Source: Thereva unica (taxonomy: Eukaryota; Arthropoda; Insecta; Diptera; Therevidae). From it: a DNA stretch of 64,000 bases. This document shows positions 30,433 to 40,640 of this stretch, piece after piece. The notes beneath the pieces are model-generated. The model worked only from the letters and a program-made list of their open reading frames with translations. It did not search any database and was not told the origin of the DNA. The position numbers and the translations under genes were made by a program. Positions within the stretch are counted from its first letter, which is position 1. Each line of letters begins with the position of its first letter. The stretch is from the NCBI GenBank assembly GCA_949987705.1, contig OX465282.1:62617922-62681921 (forward strand), read 5' to 3'.

Positions 30433-33400
30433 ATGAGTGAAAGGAGAAGGAGGAGACTTCAGAGGAGTGACGATATTATTCAAACGGAAAGCATAATCCA
30501 TAATTCTACCCGCATTGATGAACAAGTAACGACAAAGGTTAATTTTTCGGATATTGACAACCTAATACGGAAATTTTCCGGCGAAAACTCGGTTAGCGTG
30601 AAAAGGTGGTTTACCGATTTTGAACAATACTCGACGACGTTCGGTTGGAATGACTTGCAAAAATATATTTTTTGCAAAAGATCGTTGTCCGGTGCTGCCA
30701 AATTATTTATTGAGTGCGAGGCGAAATCATTAACTTATCGGGACTTAAAGATCGCTTTATATGACGAATTCCAGGAGAAATTAACGGCATCCGATGTCCA
30801 TCAAATGTTGCGCGAGAGAAGGAAAAAATCTAACGAAACGTGGCGGGAATATTTATACAAAATGGTGGACATTGCGAGTCAAGCAGAAGTAGATGATGCG
30901 TCAATTATCGGCTACGTAATTGATGGCGTAAATGACTTACCGGTAAACAAAGCGGTGTTATACGGAGCTAAAACCATTAGCGACTTGAAAGAAAAATTTT
31001 TAGTTTACGAAAAAATTAAAGGTGATAAAAATAAGTACTCGTCCGCGAAACCGGTACCCAAAATCCAACGTAGTGGAAACCGGCGTTATTGTTTTAACTG
31101 CGGATCTAGCGATCACGAATTTCATACGTGCCCCGAGAAGAATCAAGGACCCAAGTGCTTTAAATGCAACAATTTTGGGCATAAAAGGAGCAGTTGCCCG
31201 GAAGGAAAAGCAGAAGGCGATAAAGGTGTGAATGTACTCCAAAGCAAAGGCAGGTACAGACCAGTGAAAATCAACGGCAGGCGATATGAAGGGCTGATCG
31301 ACAGCGGCAGTGATATATGCCTGATAAAGGAATATTTACTAAAAGATATAAATCCAGACTCGATCCGTTGGGAGGATAAAACTTCCGTTGTAGGGGTAGG
31401 AGATGATATCCAGACCAAAGGATCCTTCCACGCTGACGTTGTGGCGGATGGAATTTTGTTCGAAGATGTCAGAATTGACATAGGAGACAACAAATCGAAG
31501 CTACCAGATGTTATCATCGGCATGAACCTGTTAAGAGAAGCATATACTGTAATCGATGGGGATGAGATCCACATAATTAGAAAAAAGAAGGCTGCGAAAG
31601 GAAAAGAAAAGGAGCAAGATACCAAGGGGACAAACGGGTGCTTCTTGTCTAAAATATTTGCGGACGGATTTGAAGCCGACGATACACCAGAAATTTCCCA
31701 CATCCAGTCAAAAGAGGTCAGAGGAGAAATTCAGGAGCTAATTCGAAATTACAAGCCGCAACTAAAACAGCAGTCAGCAATCCAGATGCGAATAGTACCA
31801 ATTGACGATGTACCAGTGCACCGGAATCCACGACGCTTCCCACCTCGGGAGCAATATGTGATTAATCAACAAATTGAAGAATGGATGCAAAATGGCATTA
31901 TTAGGGAAAGTTCATCCGACTATGCGAGTCAAGTGGTTTTGGTCAAGAAAAAAGACGGATCATATAGACTTTGTGTGGATTTTAGGGAAGTCAACAAACG
32001 GATTCACAAAGACCATTACCCACTTCCCATCATAGAAGATCAGGTAGACAAACTTTCAGACGCATGTGTTTTTTCAACTTTGGATCTGGAAAACGGTTTC
32101 TTCCATGTCAGCATCGAGGAGAAAAGTCGAAGATATACGGCTTTCGTAACCCAACAAGGGCAGTACGAATTCTGTAGAGTACCGTTTGGGTTGTGCAATT
32201 CCCCTAGCATCTTCCAGCGATTTGTCAACTATGTTTTTAGAGAGCTGATAAATAAAGGTACTGTTATATGTTATGTCGATGATCTCATTATTCCAGCTAG
32301 ATCAACGGTGGATGGCTTGATCCATTTGAAAGAAGTCGTAGCTGTGGCCGAAGCAAATGGATTGAGAATTAAATGGAAAAAGTGCCAGTTTTTGAAGGAG
32401 GAAGTTGAGTATCTAGGACAAATTATAAAAAAAGGTACTGTAGCACCGTCACCCGTTAAAATTAAGGCCGTAGAACGATTCCCTATACCAAAAACAATTA
32501 AAAGTTTGCAAAGTTTTTTAGGTCTTACAGGATATTTTAGAAAATTCATCCAGGGTTATGCGCTAATAGCAAGACCTTTGAGCGAATTGTTGAAACAAGG
32601 AAGGAAGTTTGAATGGAAGGAGGGGCAACTCAATGCGTTTAAAAGACTGAAACAAATACTTACCACAAAACCAGTGTTAAAGATTTTTGAATACAACAAT
32701 CACACAGAAGTACACACGGATGCCAGCAAGTTCGGATATGGGGCTATTCTGCTACAACGGTGCAATGAAGATGATAAACTACACCCAGTTCACTTTATGA
32801 GTCGGAAGACCAGCGATGCAGAGCAGAAATATAGCAGCTACGAGTTAGAGGTTTTAGCAGTAGTCCAGGCGGTGAAGAAATTCAGGGTGTATCTACTAGG
32901 CCAAAAGTTTAAACTCGTAACCGACTGCAAAGCATTCACTATGACCTTGGAAAAGAAGGACTTGGTTACTCGAGTCGCGCGATGGGCATTGCTGCTCGAA
33001 GAATTCGATTATGACGTTGAGCATCGATCTGGCTCAAGAATGAGGCACGTCGACGCGTTAAGCCGCAATGCCGTAGTAATGTGCATCACCAGCAATCAGG
33101 ATTTTTTAACGAGATTACGCGAAGCTCAGAAGAGGGACGAAAAGTTGAATGCAATCATAGAATTACTCAAAGCTGGACCATATAAGGATTTTGCGTTTAA
33201 TAATAATATATTGTATAAGAATGTTAATAATACGCTGTTGTTTGTAGTTCCAGATAGTATGAAGACTAATCTCATAAGAGAGGTGCACGAAAAGGGCCAC
33301 TTCCACTACAAGAAAATGAAGGAAATATTAGACAAGGAGTTCTACATCCCTAATCTGAGGCGGAGGATCGAATACTGTATATCGGGTTGTGTACGATGCA

Positions 33401-34449
33401 TCTTAGCTGAGCGGAAAACAGGAAAAGAAGAAGGAATGTTATATCCGATACCAAAAGGCGAGAAACCGTTAGACACGTTTCACGTGGATCACTTGGGGCC
33501 TTTACAGAGTACGAAAAAAGGCTATAGATATTTATTTTCCGTGGTAGATGGTTTCACCAAGTTTTGTTGGTTATTCCCCGTTAAAACCCTTAACACAGAA
33601 GAAGTATTGCAAAAAATGGAAATAGTAGCAGAAACATTTGGTTATCCTCGTCGTCTAATTGCAGATAAAGGAGGAGCATTCATTTCAAATATTTTTAAGG
33701 AGTATTGTAAAAATCATGATATTAGTTTGTACTTTATCACTTCAGGTATTCCAAGAGGGAACGGCCAAATTGAGAGGATGCACTCTACAGTTATTTCAGC
33801 ACTAACGAAGCTGTCAATGGAAAGCCCGGAGAAATGGTTCCAGTTCGTGAAACCCTTACAAAGAGCTTTGAATTCTACATATCAACGTGCTGTAAAAACT
33901 ACACCAATACAATTGCTCGTTGGGGTAGAAATGCGAGCAGAGAAGGACGTCCGCATCTTGGAAATAATAGAGGAGGAAGTTATAAAACAATTTGACGAGC
34001 AACGAGAGCAGCTAAGGGAACAAGCTAAGAAGGATATAATAAATATTCAACAAGAGAATAAGCGGCAATTCAACCAGAAGCGAAGACCAGCTATCAGATA
34101 TGTGATTGGAGACCTGGTAGCAATAAAGAGGACGCAGTTTGGCGTAGGCCTAAAGATAAGATCTAAATTTTTAGGACCCTACAAAGTAATAGCAGAAAAA
34201 GGTTTTGACAGGTATAAGGTAGAAAGAGTCGGCGAACACGAAGGACCGAAAACCACTGACACAAGTGCAGACAAAATGAAGCCGTGGATGGAAGAATATG
34301 ACGATTATGATGAAGGTTCCGAAACCGAAGAAGTCCAGCAACTCGAAGAACCCATTCAAGACGAATCGTCCACTACAATCCAGGATACATCTTCGGAGTC
34401 CGAAGAGCTGTCAGGACGGCCGAATGTGGGAATCGAGAATTCGCACTAA
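30433..34449 (+). CDS. Gypsy gag-pol polyprotein, 1338 residues, intact
   Basis: One frame from ATG 30433 to a TAA at 34447-34449, which lies inside the 3' LTR. Order with approximate residues: gag capsid-like region 40-190 (VKRWFTDFEQYSTTFGW, KRSLSGAAKLFIECEA), CCHC knuckles 219 (CFNCGSSDHEFHTC) and 241 (CFKCNNFGHKRSSC), protease 286-294 (GLIDSGSDI), RT with VDFREVNKR at 514 and YVDD at 613, RNase H VHTDASKFGYG at 760, H2C2 integrase domain at about 950-985, core D 1017, D 1075 and E 1111 (VDHLGPLQ, IADKGGAF, GQIERMHS), and a GPY/F-type tail near 1247 (FLGPYKV). No chromodomain, no env. All catalytic residues I checked are present. Translation of gag and pol in one frame implies proteolytic processing without frameshifting. 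Confidence 0.96.
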   Translation: MSERRRRRLQRSDDIIQTESIIHNSTRIDEQVTTKVNFSDIDNLIRKFSGENSVSVKRWFTDFEQYSTTFGWNDLQKYIFCKRSLSGAAKLFIECEAKSLTYRDLKIALYDEFQEKLTASDVHQMLRERRKKSNETWREYLYKMVDIASQAEVDDASIIGYVIDGVNDLPVNKAVLYGAKTISDLKEKFLVYEKIKGDKNKYSSAKPVPKIQRSGNRRYCFNCGSSDHEFHTCPEKNQGPKCFKCNNFGHKRSSCPEGKAEGDKGVNVLQSKGRYRPVKINGRRYEGLIDSGSDICLIKEYLLKDINPDSIRWEDKTSVVGVGDDIQTKGSFHADVVADGILFEDVRIDIGDNKSKLPDVIIGMNLLREAYTVIDGDEIHIIRKKKAAKGKEKEQDTKGTNGCFLSKIFADGFEADDTPEISHIQSKEVRGEIQELIRNYKPQLKQQSAIQMRIVPIDDVPVHRNPRRFPPREQYVINQQIEEWMQNGIIRESSSDYASQVVLVKKKDGSYRLCVDFREVNKRIHKDHYPLPIIEDQVDKLSDACVFSTLDLENGFFHVSIEEKSRRYTAFVTQQGQYEFCRVPFGLCNSPSIFQRFVNYVFRELINKGTVICYVDDLIIPARSTVDGLIHLKEVVAVAEANGLRIKWKKCQFLKEEVEYLGQIIKKGTVAPSPVKIKAVERFPIPKTIKSLQSFLGLTGYFRKFIQGYALIARPLSELLKQGRKFEWKEGQLNAFKRLKQILTTKPVLKIFEYNNHTEVHTDASKFGYGAILLQRCNEDDKLHPVHFMSRKTSDAEQKYSSYELEVLAVVQAVKKFRVYLLGQKFKLVTDCKAFTMTLEKKDLVTRVARWALLLEEFDYDVEHRSGSRMRHVDALSRNAVVMCITSNQDFLTRLREAQKRDEKLNAIIELLKAGPYKDFAFNNNILYKNVNNTLLFVVPDSMKTNLIREVHEKGHFHYKKMKEILDKEFYIPNLRRRIEYCISGCVRCILAERKTGKEEGMLYPIPKGEKPLDTFHVDHLGPLQSTKKGYRYLFSVVDGFTKFCWLFPVKTLNTEEVLQKMEIVAETFGYPRRLIADKGGAFISNIFKEYCKNHDISLYFITSGIPRGNGQIERMHSTVISALTKLSMESPEKWFQFVKPLQRALNSTYQRAVKTTPIQLLVGVEMRAEKDVRILEIIEEEVIKQFDEQREQLREQAKKDIINIQQENKRQFNQKRRPAIRYVIGDLVAIKRTQFGVGLKIRSKFLGPYKVIAEKGFDRYKVERVGEHEGPKTTDTSADKMKPWMEEYDDYDEGSETEEVQQLEEPIQDESSTTIQDTSSESEELSGRPNVGIENSH

Positions 34450-34671
34450 CACACACATTGATCGAGACTGATCGTGCCTCGATCAGTTACAAGAATTAGT
34501 TTTAGTCAGTCTTAAAGTAGTAACCGTGGACGTGGAATCATATTTTTTTTTTAATAGATCCAATACCGTTTCTTTGAAATATTATAAAATTATTATCGGT
34601 TTTTATATTAAAATTATGGAAGTTCTTAAAGTTCTCGTTTTTTAATATTCTTTACCATTTAAAATCCCACA
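34425..34671 (+). repeat. 3' LTR of young gypsy
   Basis: Same 247 bp as 29771-30017. The bases just upstream (GTCAGGACGGCCGAA) are not a clear polypurine tract, and the gag-pol frame runs 25 bp into the LTR. Confidence 0.95.
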
Positions 34672-34927
34672 TATATACCCCGTCAAGAGGACTTTCCTCC
34701 GCTAAACAAATCACGCGACATCCAAAACACTGGAAGCACCTCTAATTGGTCATCACTTAGATTTAATAGTAACACTAATACTATAAACTCACATAATAAT
34801 CAGAATCTTTTTTCTCTTAACGAAATCCAAACTCTCACTAATGAGCTGGTTACTAGGTTGAAATTATGTAAGGATAAATTTGAACAATTCAAAGTAATAA
34901 CTGATTTAGTGCTAAAATATCTAAACA

Positions 34928-37920
34928 ATGCATCATAATGAAACTACAATAGTTACTTGGAATGCCAGAGGTATTAGATCTAAGTCTCTTGAATTCTTTA
35001 GTTTTATGCAACATAATAATATTGACATAGCTATGGTTACTGAAACTGGGTTAAACCCTAGCATTGCACTATCAAATCCTAATTATTTGTGTTACAGGTT
35101 AGATAGAGAAGACTCGAGAGGTGGAGGAGTCGCACTCATTATTAACAAAAGGCTGAGAGTAAAACCTTTGCCATCGATTAATACGAAAGTAATTGAAACC
35201 ATAGGAGCACAGATTACAATTGAAGACCTTCATCCAATTAATGTTGTTTGTGCCTACTTTCCTGGAGGTAATACTAACCAACGAGTTAAAGTACTATTTA
35301 GAAACGATATTAAGAGGCTAACTCGTTTAGGAGGTAAATCTATTTTAGGAGGAGACCTGAACTGCAGACATCAAGCTTGGGGTTGCTTGCGAGCAAACTG
35401 CTGGGGTAATATCTTACATAAATTAAATTCTAACTATCCATTTAATTTATTATATCCGCCTGACCCTACTTATGTACCCAGTCAAGCTAGAGCAAACCCA
35501 TCCGTTCTTGATCTATACCTAACAAACTGTTCTGATATATTTTCCCAACCATATGTACTGAATGAACTTTCCTCTGACCATCTTCCGGTCCTCATTAAAC
35601 TCTTACGAAGCTCAATCACCAATGAATCCATTAGAGTTAATACTAATCGTACTAATTGGGTTCATTTTCAAATGCTAATAAAAGGCAAACTAAATAACCT
35701 ACCCACGTTGTCACTTTCTGACATTCAACATAAATCTGAGGTTGATCAAATGATTACATTCTTTTCGGATGCAATCAACACTAGCACCCAAGCTGCTAGT
35801 CCGCGTCTTCCTTCTGTTACCCGACAAGATAAATTACCTAAATGTATACTAGACCTAATATCGAGGCGAAATACGATTTGTAGAAAGTGGCTACGTTATA
35901 GATTGCTCGGCTACAAAAATGAACTAGTTCAACTCAACTACATAATTAAGAAATCTGTTGTTGAACACAGAAATAAAAAGTGGAGCCTACTCCTACAAGG
36001 TATGGAGAAATGTTCAAAGCCATTCTGGAACGTAGTCAAGGTCGTCAAAAGCAAACACAAGTCAATTCCAGTTCTTAAGGAAGGAAATAATAGGCACATC
36101 ACTTGTAATGAAAAAGCCGAAGTCCTTTCACAAATATTTGCGGCAAACTCAAACATAGCAGCCCATCTTAGTAATGCTGACACTATTAGCCAAGTTGAAA
36201 CGTCTTTGAGTCGCCTTGATCTTGCACTTAACGAAATTCACTCGACCTGGCGCGTCCGCCCTAAAGTAATAAAAAATATTATAAAACGCTCAAGATCTAG
36301 AAAAGCTTGTGGCCCTGATGGGGTATCAAACAAAAGCCTGAAATCTCTTCCAAACTGCGGAATCATTTACCTAACGTTCATCATAAACTCCTGTCTAAAG
36401 CTTCAATACTTCCCTGTATCATGGAAAGAGGCGAAAGTTATCCCGATATTAAAACCCGGTAAACAGCCATGTCATCCCTGTAGTTACCGCCCTATCAGCT
36501 TATTAAGCAACTTAGCAAAAATATTGGAAAAAGTAATCAAAATTAAAATTATTGAACATATTGAACGCGGAAACTTGCTACCCAACGACCAGTTTGCATT
36601 TAGAACCGGCCATAATTCTACGCATCCGCTACTAAGAATCTCGCAGCATATAAAAAAAAAATTCGCATTAGGAAATTCTACAGGTCTTGTTATCCTTGAT
36701 GTACAAGCTGCTTTTGACTCTGTATGGCACGACGCCTTGTTACACAAAATGCTAAACTTTGAATTTCCTGTACCTCTCGTTGCCGTGGTTCGTGAATTCC
36801 TTTACGATCGTTCTTTTAGAGTATTTTTAGGGTCAGTTATATCGACCCCAAGGCGAAACTCTGCAGGAGTGCCCCAAGGTTCTGTATTAGGACCAATTCT
36901 GTTCAATATCTACACTGCCGATTTTCCTATTATACCAAATTGCTCTTCATCTAGATTCGCAGACGACGCAGCCATTTTCACCTCCCATAAAGACCCATCA
37001 AATATCTGCTCAAATTTGCAAAACGGTCTTGACATCTTGTCTGATTACCTCTGTAAATGGAAAATAAAAATTAACCCCAACAAAACACAAACCATGTATT
37101 TCACTGGAAGAAGAAATCCCCGCATTGAATTGAGGGTAAATAACCTTAACGTACCTTGGATTGATCAAGTTAAATATCTAGGAATAAACCTGGACAAAAG
37201 ATTAACTTTTTCCAACCATATTTCTATTTCTATTTCTTGGGTAAAGTGCGCACAAACTCATATCAATAAATTACAAGTGGGCCTCGGTAGCCTAGGGAGT
37301 AAGGCGCCTGGCTACTATCCCAGAGGTCCCGGGTTCGATTCCCGGCGGTGCCACGGTCCTAGCCTTTCCCAATTTCCCACCCACATAACTTTCCTTCTTT
37401 CTTCTTCCCTCTTTACATTCCTGATCCCTCCTGTCATAGCCTTCCTTAGCCCTTCCCCGCCCCACCAAAAAGCGCATGTCATCGGTTGGTTGATGAGATT
37501 CAACTCGTTTCAGGAGGCATAACACTCCAGCGAGTTGTTTCTCGATGCCCCGATGACAAAGTCGCCAGTAATCGTTGGGAGTAGGTGGGACTAAAAAAAT
37601 ATCGCGGGTAGGTTGTGACAGTTCCTTTCTTCCCCGACTAGAGCTGCTGTTCGACATTGCACTCTATATGAAGAAAATAGACTGTCGACACAGTATAAAG
37701 GGCGTTTCCTGTGACTCTAGTCTTTCACATAAAAAAAAAAAAAAAAAAAAAAAAAGTTGCTCAAAACAAAGTTTTAAAAATGATATTTAACTTACCGAGG
37801 CATTTCTCCACCTCAGAGTTGCATACTATGTCAAAGACACAATTCAAGATAGACTAAGTTCCTTAGCCAGTAAATTTTACGATTCATGTCAATTATCTGA
37901 AAATCCTTTGATCCGACAAC
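34928..37920 (+). pseudogene. LINE ORF2: AP endonuclease and reverse transcriptase, cut by a SINE
   Basis: Open from ATG 34928 until the SINE at 37278. Endonuclease (residues 1-225): TIVTWNARGIRSKSLEF, VTETGL, GGDLNCRHQAWGC and LSSDHLPVLIKL. RT from about 490: WKEAKVIPILKPGKQP, SYRPISLLSNLAKILEKVI, LDVQAAFDSVWHDALL, SAGVPQGSVLGPILFN and RFADDAAIFTS (active site FADD), then KYLGINLDKRLTF. After the SINE it continues at 37756 with VAQNKVLKMIFNLPRHFSTS and soon stops. Function: target-primed reverse transcription. Only the SINE and a few 3' stops break it. Confidence 0.92.
37278..37755 (+). mobile_element. tRNA-derived SINE, copy 2
   Basis: A box TAGCCTAGGGAGTAAGG, B box GGTTCGATTCC, body shared with copy 1 at 24190, and a tail of more than 20 As ending at 37755. 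AAGT precedes the head and follows the tail (short TSD). Removing it joins LINE ORF2 words HINKLQ and VAQNK. Confidence 0.92.
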
Positions 37921-39285
37921 TAGTCGACAATTAGTAGTAGTTAGGAGTAGTAGTTGAATAGTTTGTAGTTAGGGTAAGAACATTAGGTTAAGTTTTTAAA
38001 TAAATTCAATGGGTTTTTGAAAATTTTGTCCCAATTTCTAATGTTATCTAAAACAAATCATATTCGGCCAGGCCACTTAATAATATTATAGTTGTATGAA
38101 GATGCCTTCTAGCTCTAAAATATGTACTCATTTTATGTAATGTGTAATCAAATTATAAAATAATAATAATAATAATTGTATTTTTTCTGCTCTTTAGTTA
38201 AATGACCATTATCCCTAAATGGTACTATCATATATTTTAAAAGAGGGTAAGCTGAGTCTGCTAGTAAGTGTGCGTTTTCAGGTAAAACTATTCTCCCTGA
38301 TGACAGTGCCTTATCAATGGGACTGTTCCTCCAGACATTTGCATCATGACAACTTCCAGGGAATCCAAAATATACATCTATGAAGCGATACTTGCTATCG
38401 CATATTGCCTGCATTTAGAAAATATTCAATGTATGCATATAAATTGCTGTATTTGTAAAAAATAAACCTGTAGAATCATACTGTAGTTCCCCTTTCTATC
38501 GTAATAGCTAGAGGTATCGCCTCGTGGAGCGGATATATTTATGTGGCAACCATCCACACAGCCGACGACAAATGGGAAAGGATTATCTCTACAATTCTGA
38601 AAATCTTCCATTATTTTTACGGCTTCAGCTTCTGAATGGGGCCAAGTAATTTCTAATTTCATTAAGAGGCATATATGCCTTATCGTTTTTATAAAGATAT
38701 TATACGCTGATCCTTGCGATATGTTGAATCTGTCCGATATAACTCTGAAGCTAACTCTATTGCTTAATTTCCATATTTTAACGTAGAGACAAGTTTCTAA
38801 AGAATAAGGAAACTCTACCGGTATCTGCTTTTTCCACATTGGTTCTAATGTGTTTTTCAATGACTAAAAATTTGGAACTTCAGTTACTATTTATTAAAAT
38901 ATAATATATAATTAATTACTTTGAAAGATTCTCTTTTCATCCTGAAATGAATTTGAAAAATGTCATCAGGATAATTTTCTATTAAGTTTAAATATTGTAT
39001 AATTATTGGTATATTTCGTCTCTTCTTCAAGATAAGTGTGTTAATCAAAATATAGCGTTTTCTTTTTTTGTACTTTAATTTTTTTATTATATCCTGTATT
39101 GTATTTTTTTCAATATCACTGTCTATTAAATACTTTATAACAAAATTTGTTAATATTGCATCCATGATGCCTAGCGTCAGTATCATGACTGTAGTGATAA
39201 TGCATCCTCAACAAAAGTATGTATGTCATGATAGACTAGTGCTGCCGCATCATTGAAAATAATTTGATGTTTTTGAAGACCCAAT

Positions 39286-40640
39286 CATCCTATTTGCTAT
39301 GCGAGCCGCACGCTTAATGGACACGAAGAGAATTATAGCACAATAGAAAAGGAAAGTAATTAAAGTATTTCCGCCCGTGCTTATTCGGAAGAAAATTTAT
39401 AATTGAAACAGACCACCGCCCACTACAATGGCCAAATTCAAAGTTAGTGCGTTGGAGATTAAAATTATCCGAATTCGATTACACGATAAAATATAAAAAT
39501 GGAATTAAGAACGGGAATGCAGATGCACTCTCCAGGGTTATGATAAACCACAACGAAGTGGATACAATACGAATAAATAATTCAGACTGTCCTATAAATT
39601 TCTATAAAAGGCAAATTATTATTAAGAAGACAAACTCAGGCTCACTTAGGATAAAGAATATCCAAGTATTTAATAGAAGTAGGAAGATTATATACATAAA
39701 GACGCTTGACCAAGATACTGCAACAACTTTACTTAAAACCCGCTTTGATCCCAATAAAACAAATGCTGTCTTAATTGAAGAAGAATCATTCTTTGAAGCA
39801 ATTGAAACATCTTTTATTGAACACTTTGCCAATAGATCTATACTCAAAGTCGTTAGGTGTAAGAAACTCTTACAAGATGTCGAAAACGAAACCGAACTCA
39901 TAAAACACATAGAAGAGGAACATTGTAGAAATAAATCATAGGGGAATTAACGAAAATTTTAATGAACTTAAAGACAAAATATACCACCCGAAATTGAAAG
40001 ATAGGATCACAAAATTCGTGAATAACTGTAAAATTTGTAATGTAGAAAAATATGATAGGAAGCCAATCAAAGGGAAATTTAAAATCACTGAAACCCCTAA
40101 TCCTAATGGTCGAAGAGAGGTTGTGCACGCAGATGTATTTTAAACACTATTCCTTACTTTACTTGTCTAGATCAAAGGTAGAACTTGGACAGAGTTCAAG
40201 AGGGCAATATTACAATATCTTAGCATCGTAGGTAATCTTAAAAAATTAATTGTTGACAATGAACTAGGGCTTAAAGCTATTCCCATGTTAGACTTTTTGA
40301 AGGAACAGGACATAGAAATGCATTTTACCTCCAATAACAAGCACACATCCAATTCAGATGTTGAACGACTTCATAACACAATCAACGAACTTAAGAATTC
40401 TACGACACTATCCAAATAAAAGAATAGATACTGTGGAAGAGAAAATTCTAAAAATCATTAATTTTTACAATAACACTATACACTCAACAACAGGCAAGAA
40501 ACCCATAGACTTTTCTTTAGGTAACATAAATGTAGATGAGTATCCTAAAATTAGAGATAGAATAATAAAAATAAAATAAAAAGCAATTAACAAGTTAAAT
40601 AAAGATAGGGAAGAAGCGATCACTTCAGGACCAGTATTTC
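39286..40640 (+). pseudogene. Element B RNase H end and integrase
   Basis: HPICYASRTLNGHEENYSTI, then ETDHRPLQWPNSKLV (frameshift between), LRWRLKLSEFDYTIKYKNG and GNADALSR. Integrase: H2C2 region (EEHC...HRGINENFNELKDKIYH, NNCKICN) and core words VVHADVF (D), LIVDNELGL (D) and NSDVERLHNTINE (E), separated by stops at 39939, 40141 and 40417. Not functional. Confidence 0.85.

Larger units (their letters stand above)
29771..34671 (+). mobile_element. Complete young Ty3/gypsy retrotransposon
   Basis: Two 247 bp LTRs that I read as identical, a TATA 4 bp TSD (29767-29770 and 34672-34675), a tRNA-Pro-like primer site, a 415 bp leader and one uninterrupted gag-pol frame. Element length is 4901 bp. 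Removing it restores the LINE ORF1 words NRGYIPRQ. The single frame and missing env set it apart from elements B and C. Identical LTRs and an intact frame mean recent insertion. Confidence 0.95.
28790..34938 (+). pseudogene. LINE ORF1 (gag-like, pre-C2HC plus zinc knuckles), interrupted
   Basis: The N-terminus (DSDQSTSDSIEEIVKKQL, Ser/Lys-rich) is in one frame; from about 28974 an open frame carries AVLCGLETTDFEALKAYF, FIVYFERGSITLKALRE and RWDFHRKLPNKITQC, the pre-C2HC block of Jockey-clade ORF1. A small deletion near 29541 shifts the frame before the knuckles KTFCGNCSEHHETANC and VLKCANCHGNHSSTDQNC. The young gypsy enters at 29771; ORF1 resumes at 34672 and stops at 34938. It overlaps ORF2 by 11 bases. 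The product would coat LINE RNA. Confidence 0.85.
28648..38168 (+). mobile_element. Full-length Jockey-type LINE with 15 bp TSD
   Basis: Flanked by ATAATAATTGTATTT at 28633-28647 and 38169-38183, lying in the Harbinger #3 transposase gene. The 5' end CAGTCCCGC...GTGAACGGATGTG resembles the Inr plus downstream promoter layout of Drosophila LINEs (inference). It encodes an ORF1 with Cys knuckles and an ORF2 with endonuclease and RT, then ends in an (AAT)n-type tail. Two later insertions split it: a complete gypsy (29771-34671) in ORF1 and a SINE (37278-37755) in ORF2. Confidence 0.9.
28338..39165 (-). pseudogene. Harbinger #3 DDE transposase split by a LINE
   Basis: Exon 1 38920-39165 (starts MDAILTNFVIKYLIDSD), exon 2 38468-38863, exon 3 from 38408, interrupted at 38184 by the LINE and resuming at 28647 down to 28338. 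All joins are in phase with GT-AG borders. Catalytic words are VVGCVDGCHINI (D), LLADSAYPLLK (D) and VCIEQAFGILKKKF (E); the second and third are now 9.5 kb apart. A one-base frameshift near 28545 also separates the C-terminal SCVTLHNFII block. Apart from these two lesions the gene is complete. Confidence 0.9.
26886..39282. mobile_element. PIF/Harbinger transposon #3, host of a LINE/gypsy/SINE stack
   Basis: Ends GGGTAACTTCAAAAAC and (reverse complement) GGGTCTTCAAAAAC, flanked by AAT (26883-26885, 39283-39285). Removing it joins the element B words LSQDN and HPICYASRTLN. Genes: a SANT-like frame at the left (plus) and the transposase on minus. Without the LINE and a MITE it is about 2.6 kb, normal for the family. 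Confidence 0.88.

Noticed and set aside
31143..31703. 186-codon minus-strand frame
   Set aside because: Antisense of the intact gypsy gag-pol; no domain of its own.
37285..37355. tRNA gene call at the second SINE head
   Set aside because: Same SINE family with a long A-tail; interrupts LINE ORF2 exactly.
26886..39282. Reading the SANT gene, LINE and transposase as one large host locus
   Set aside because: TSDs at each border and restored frames show separate nested insertions.
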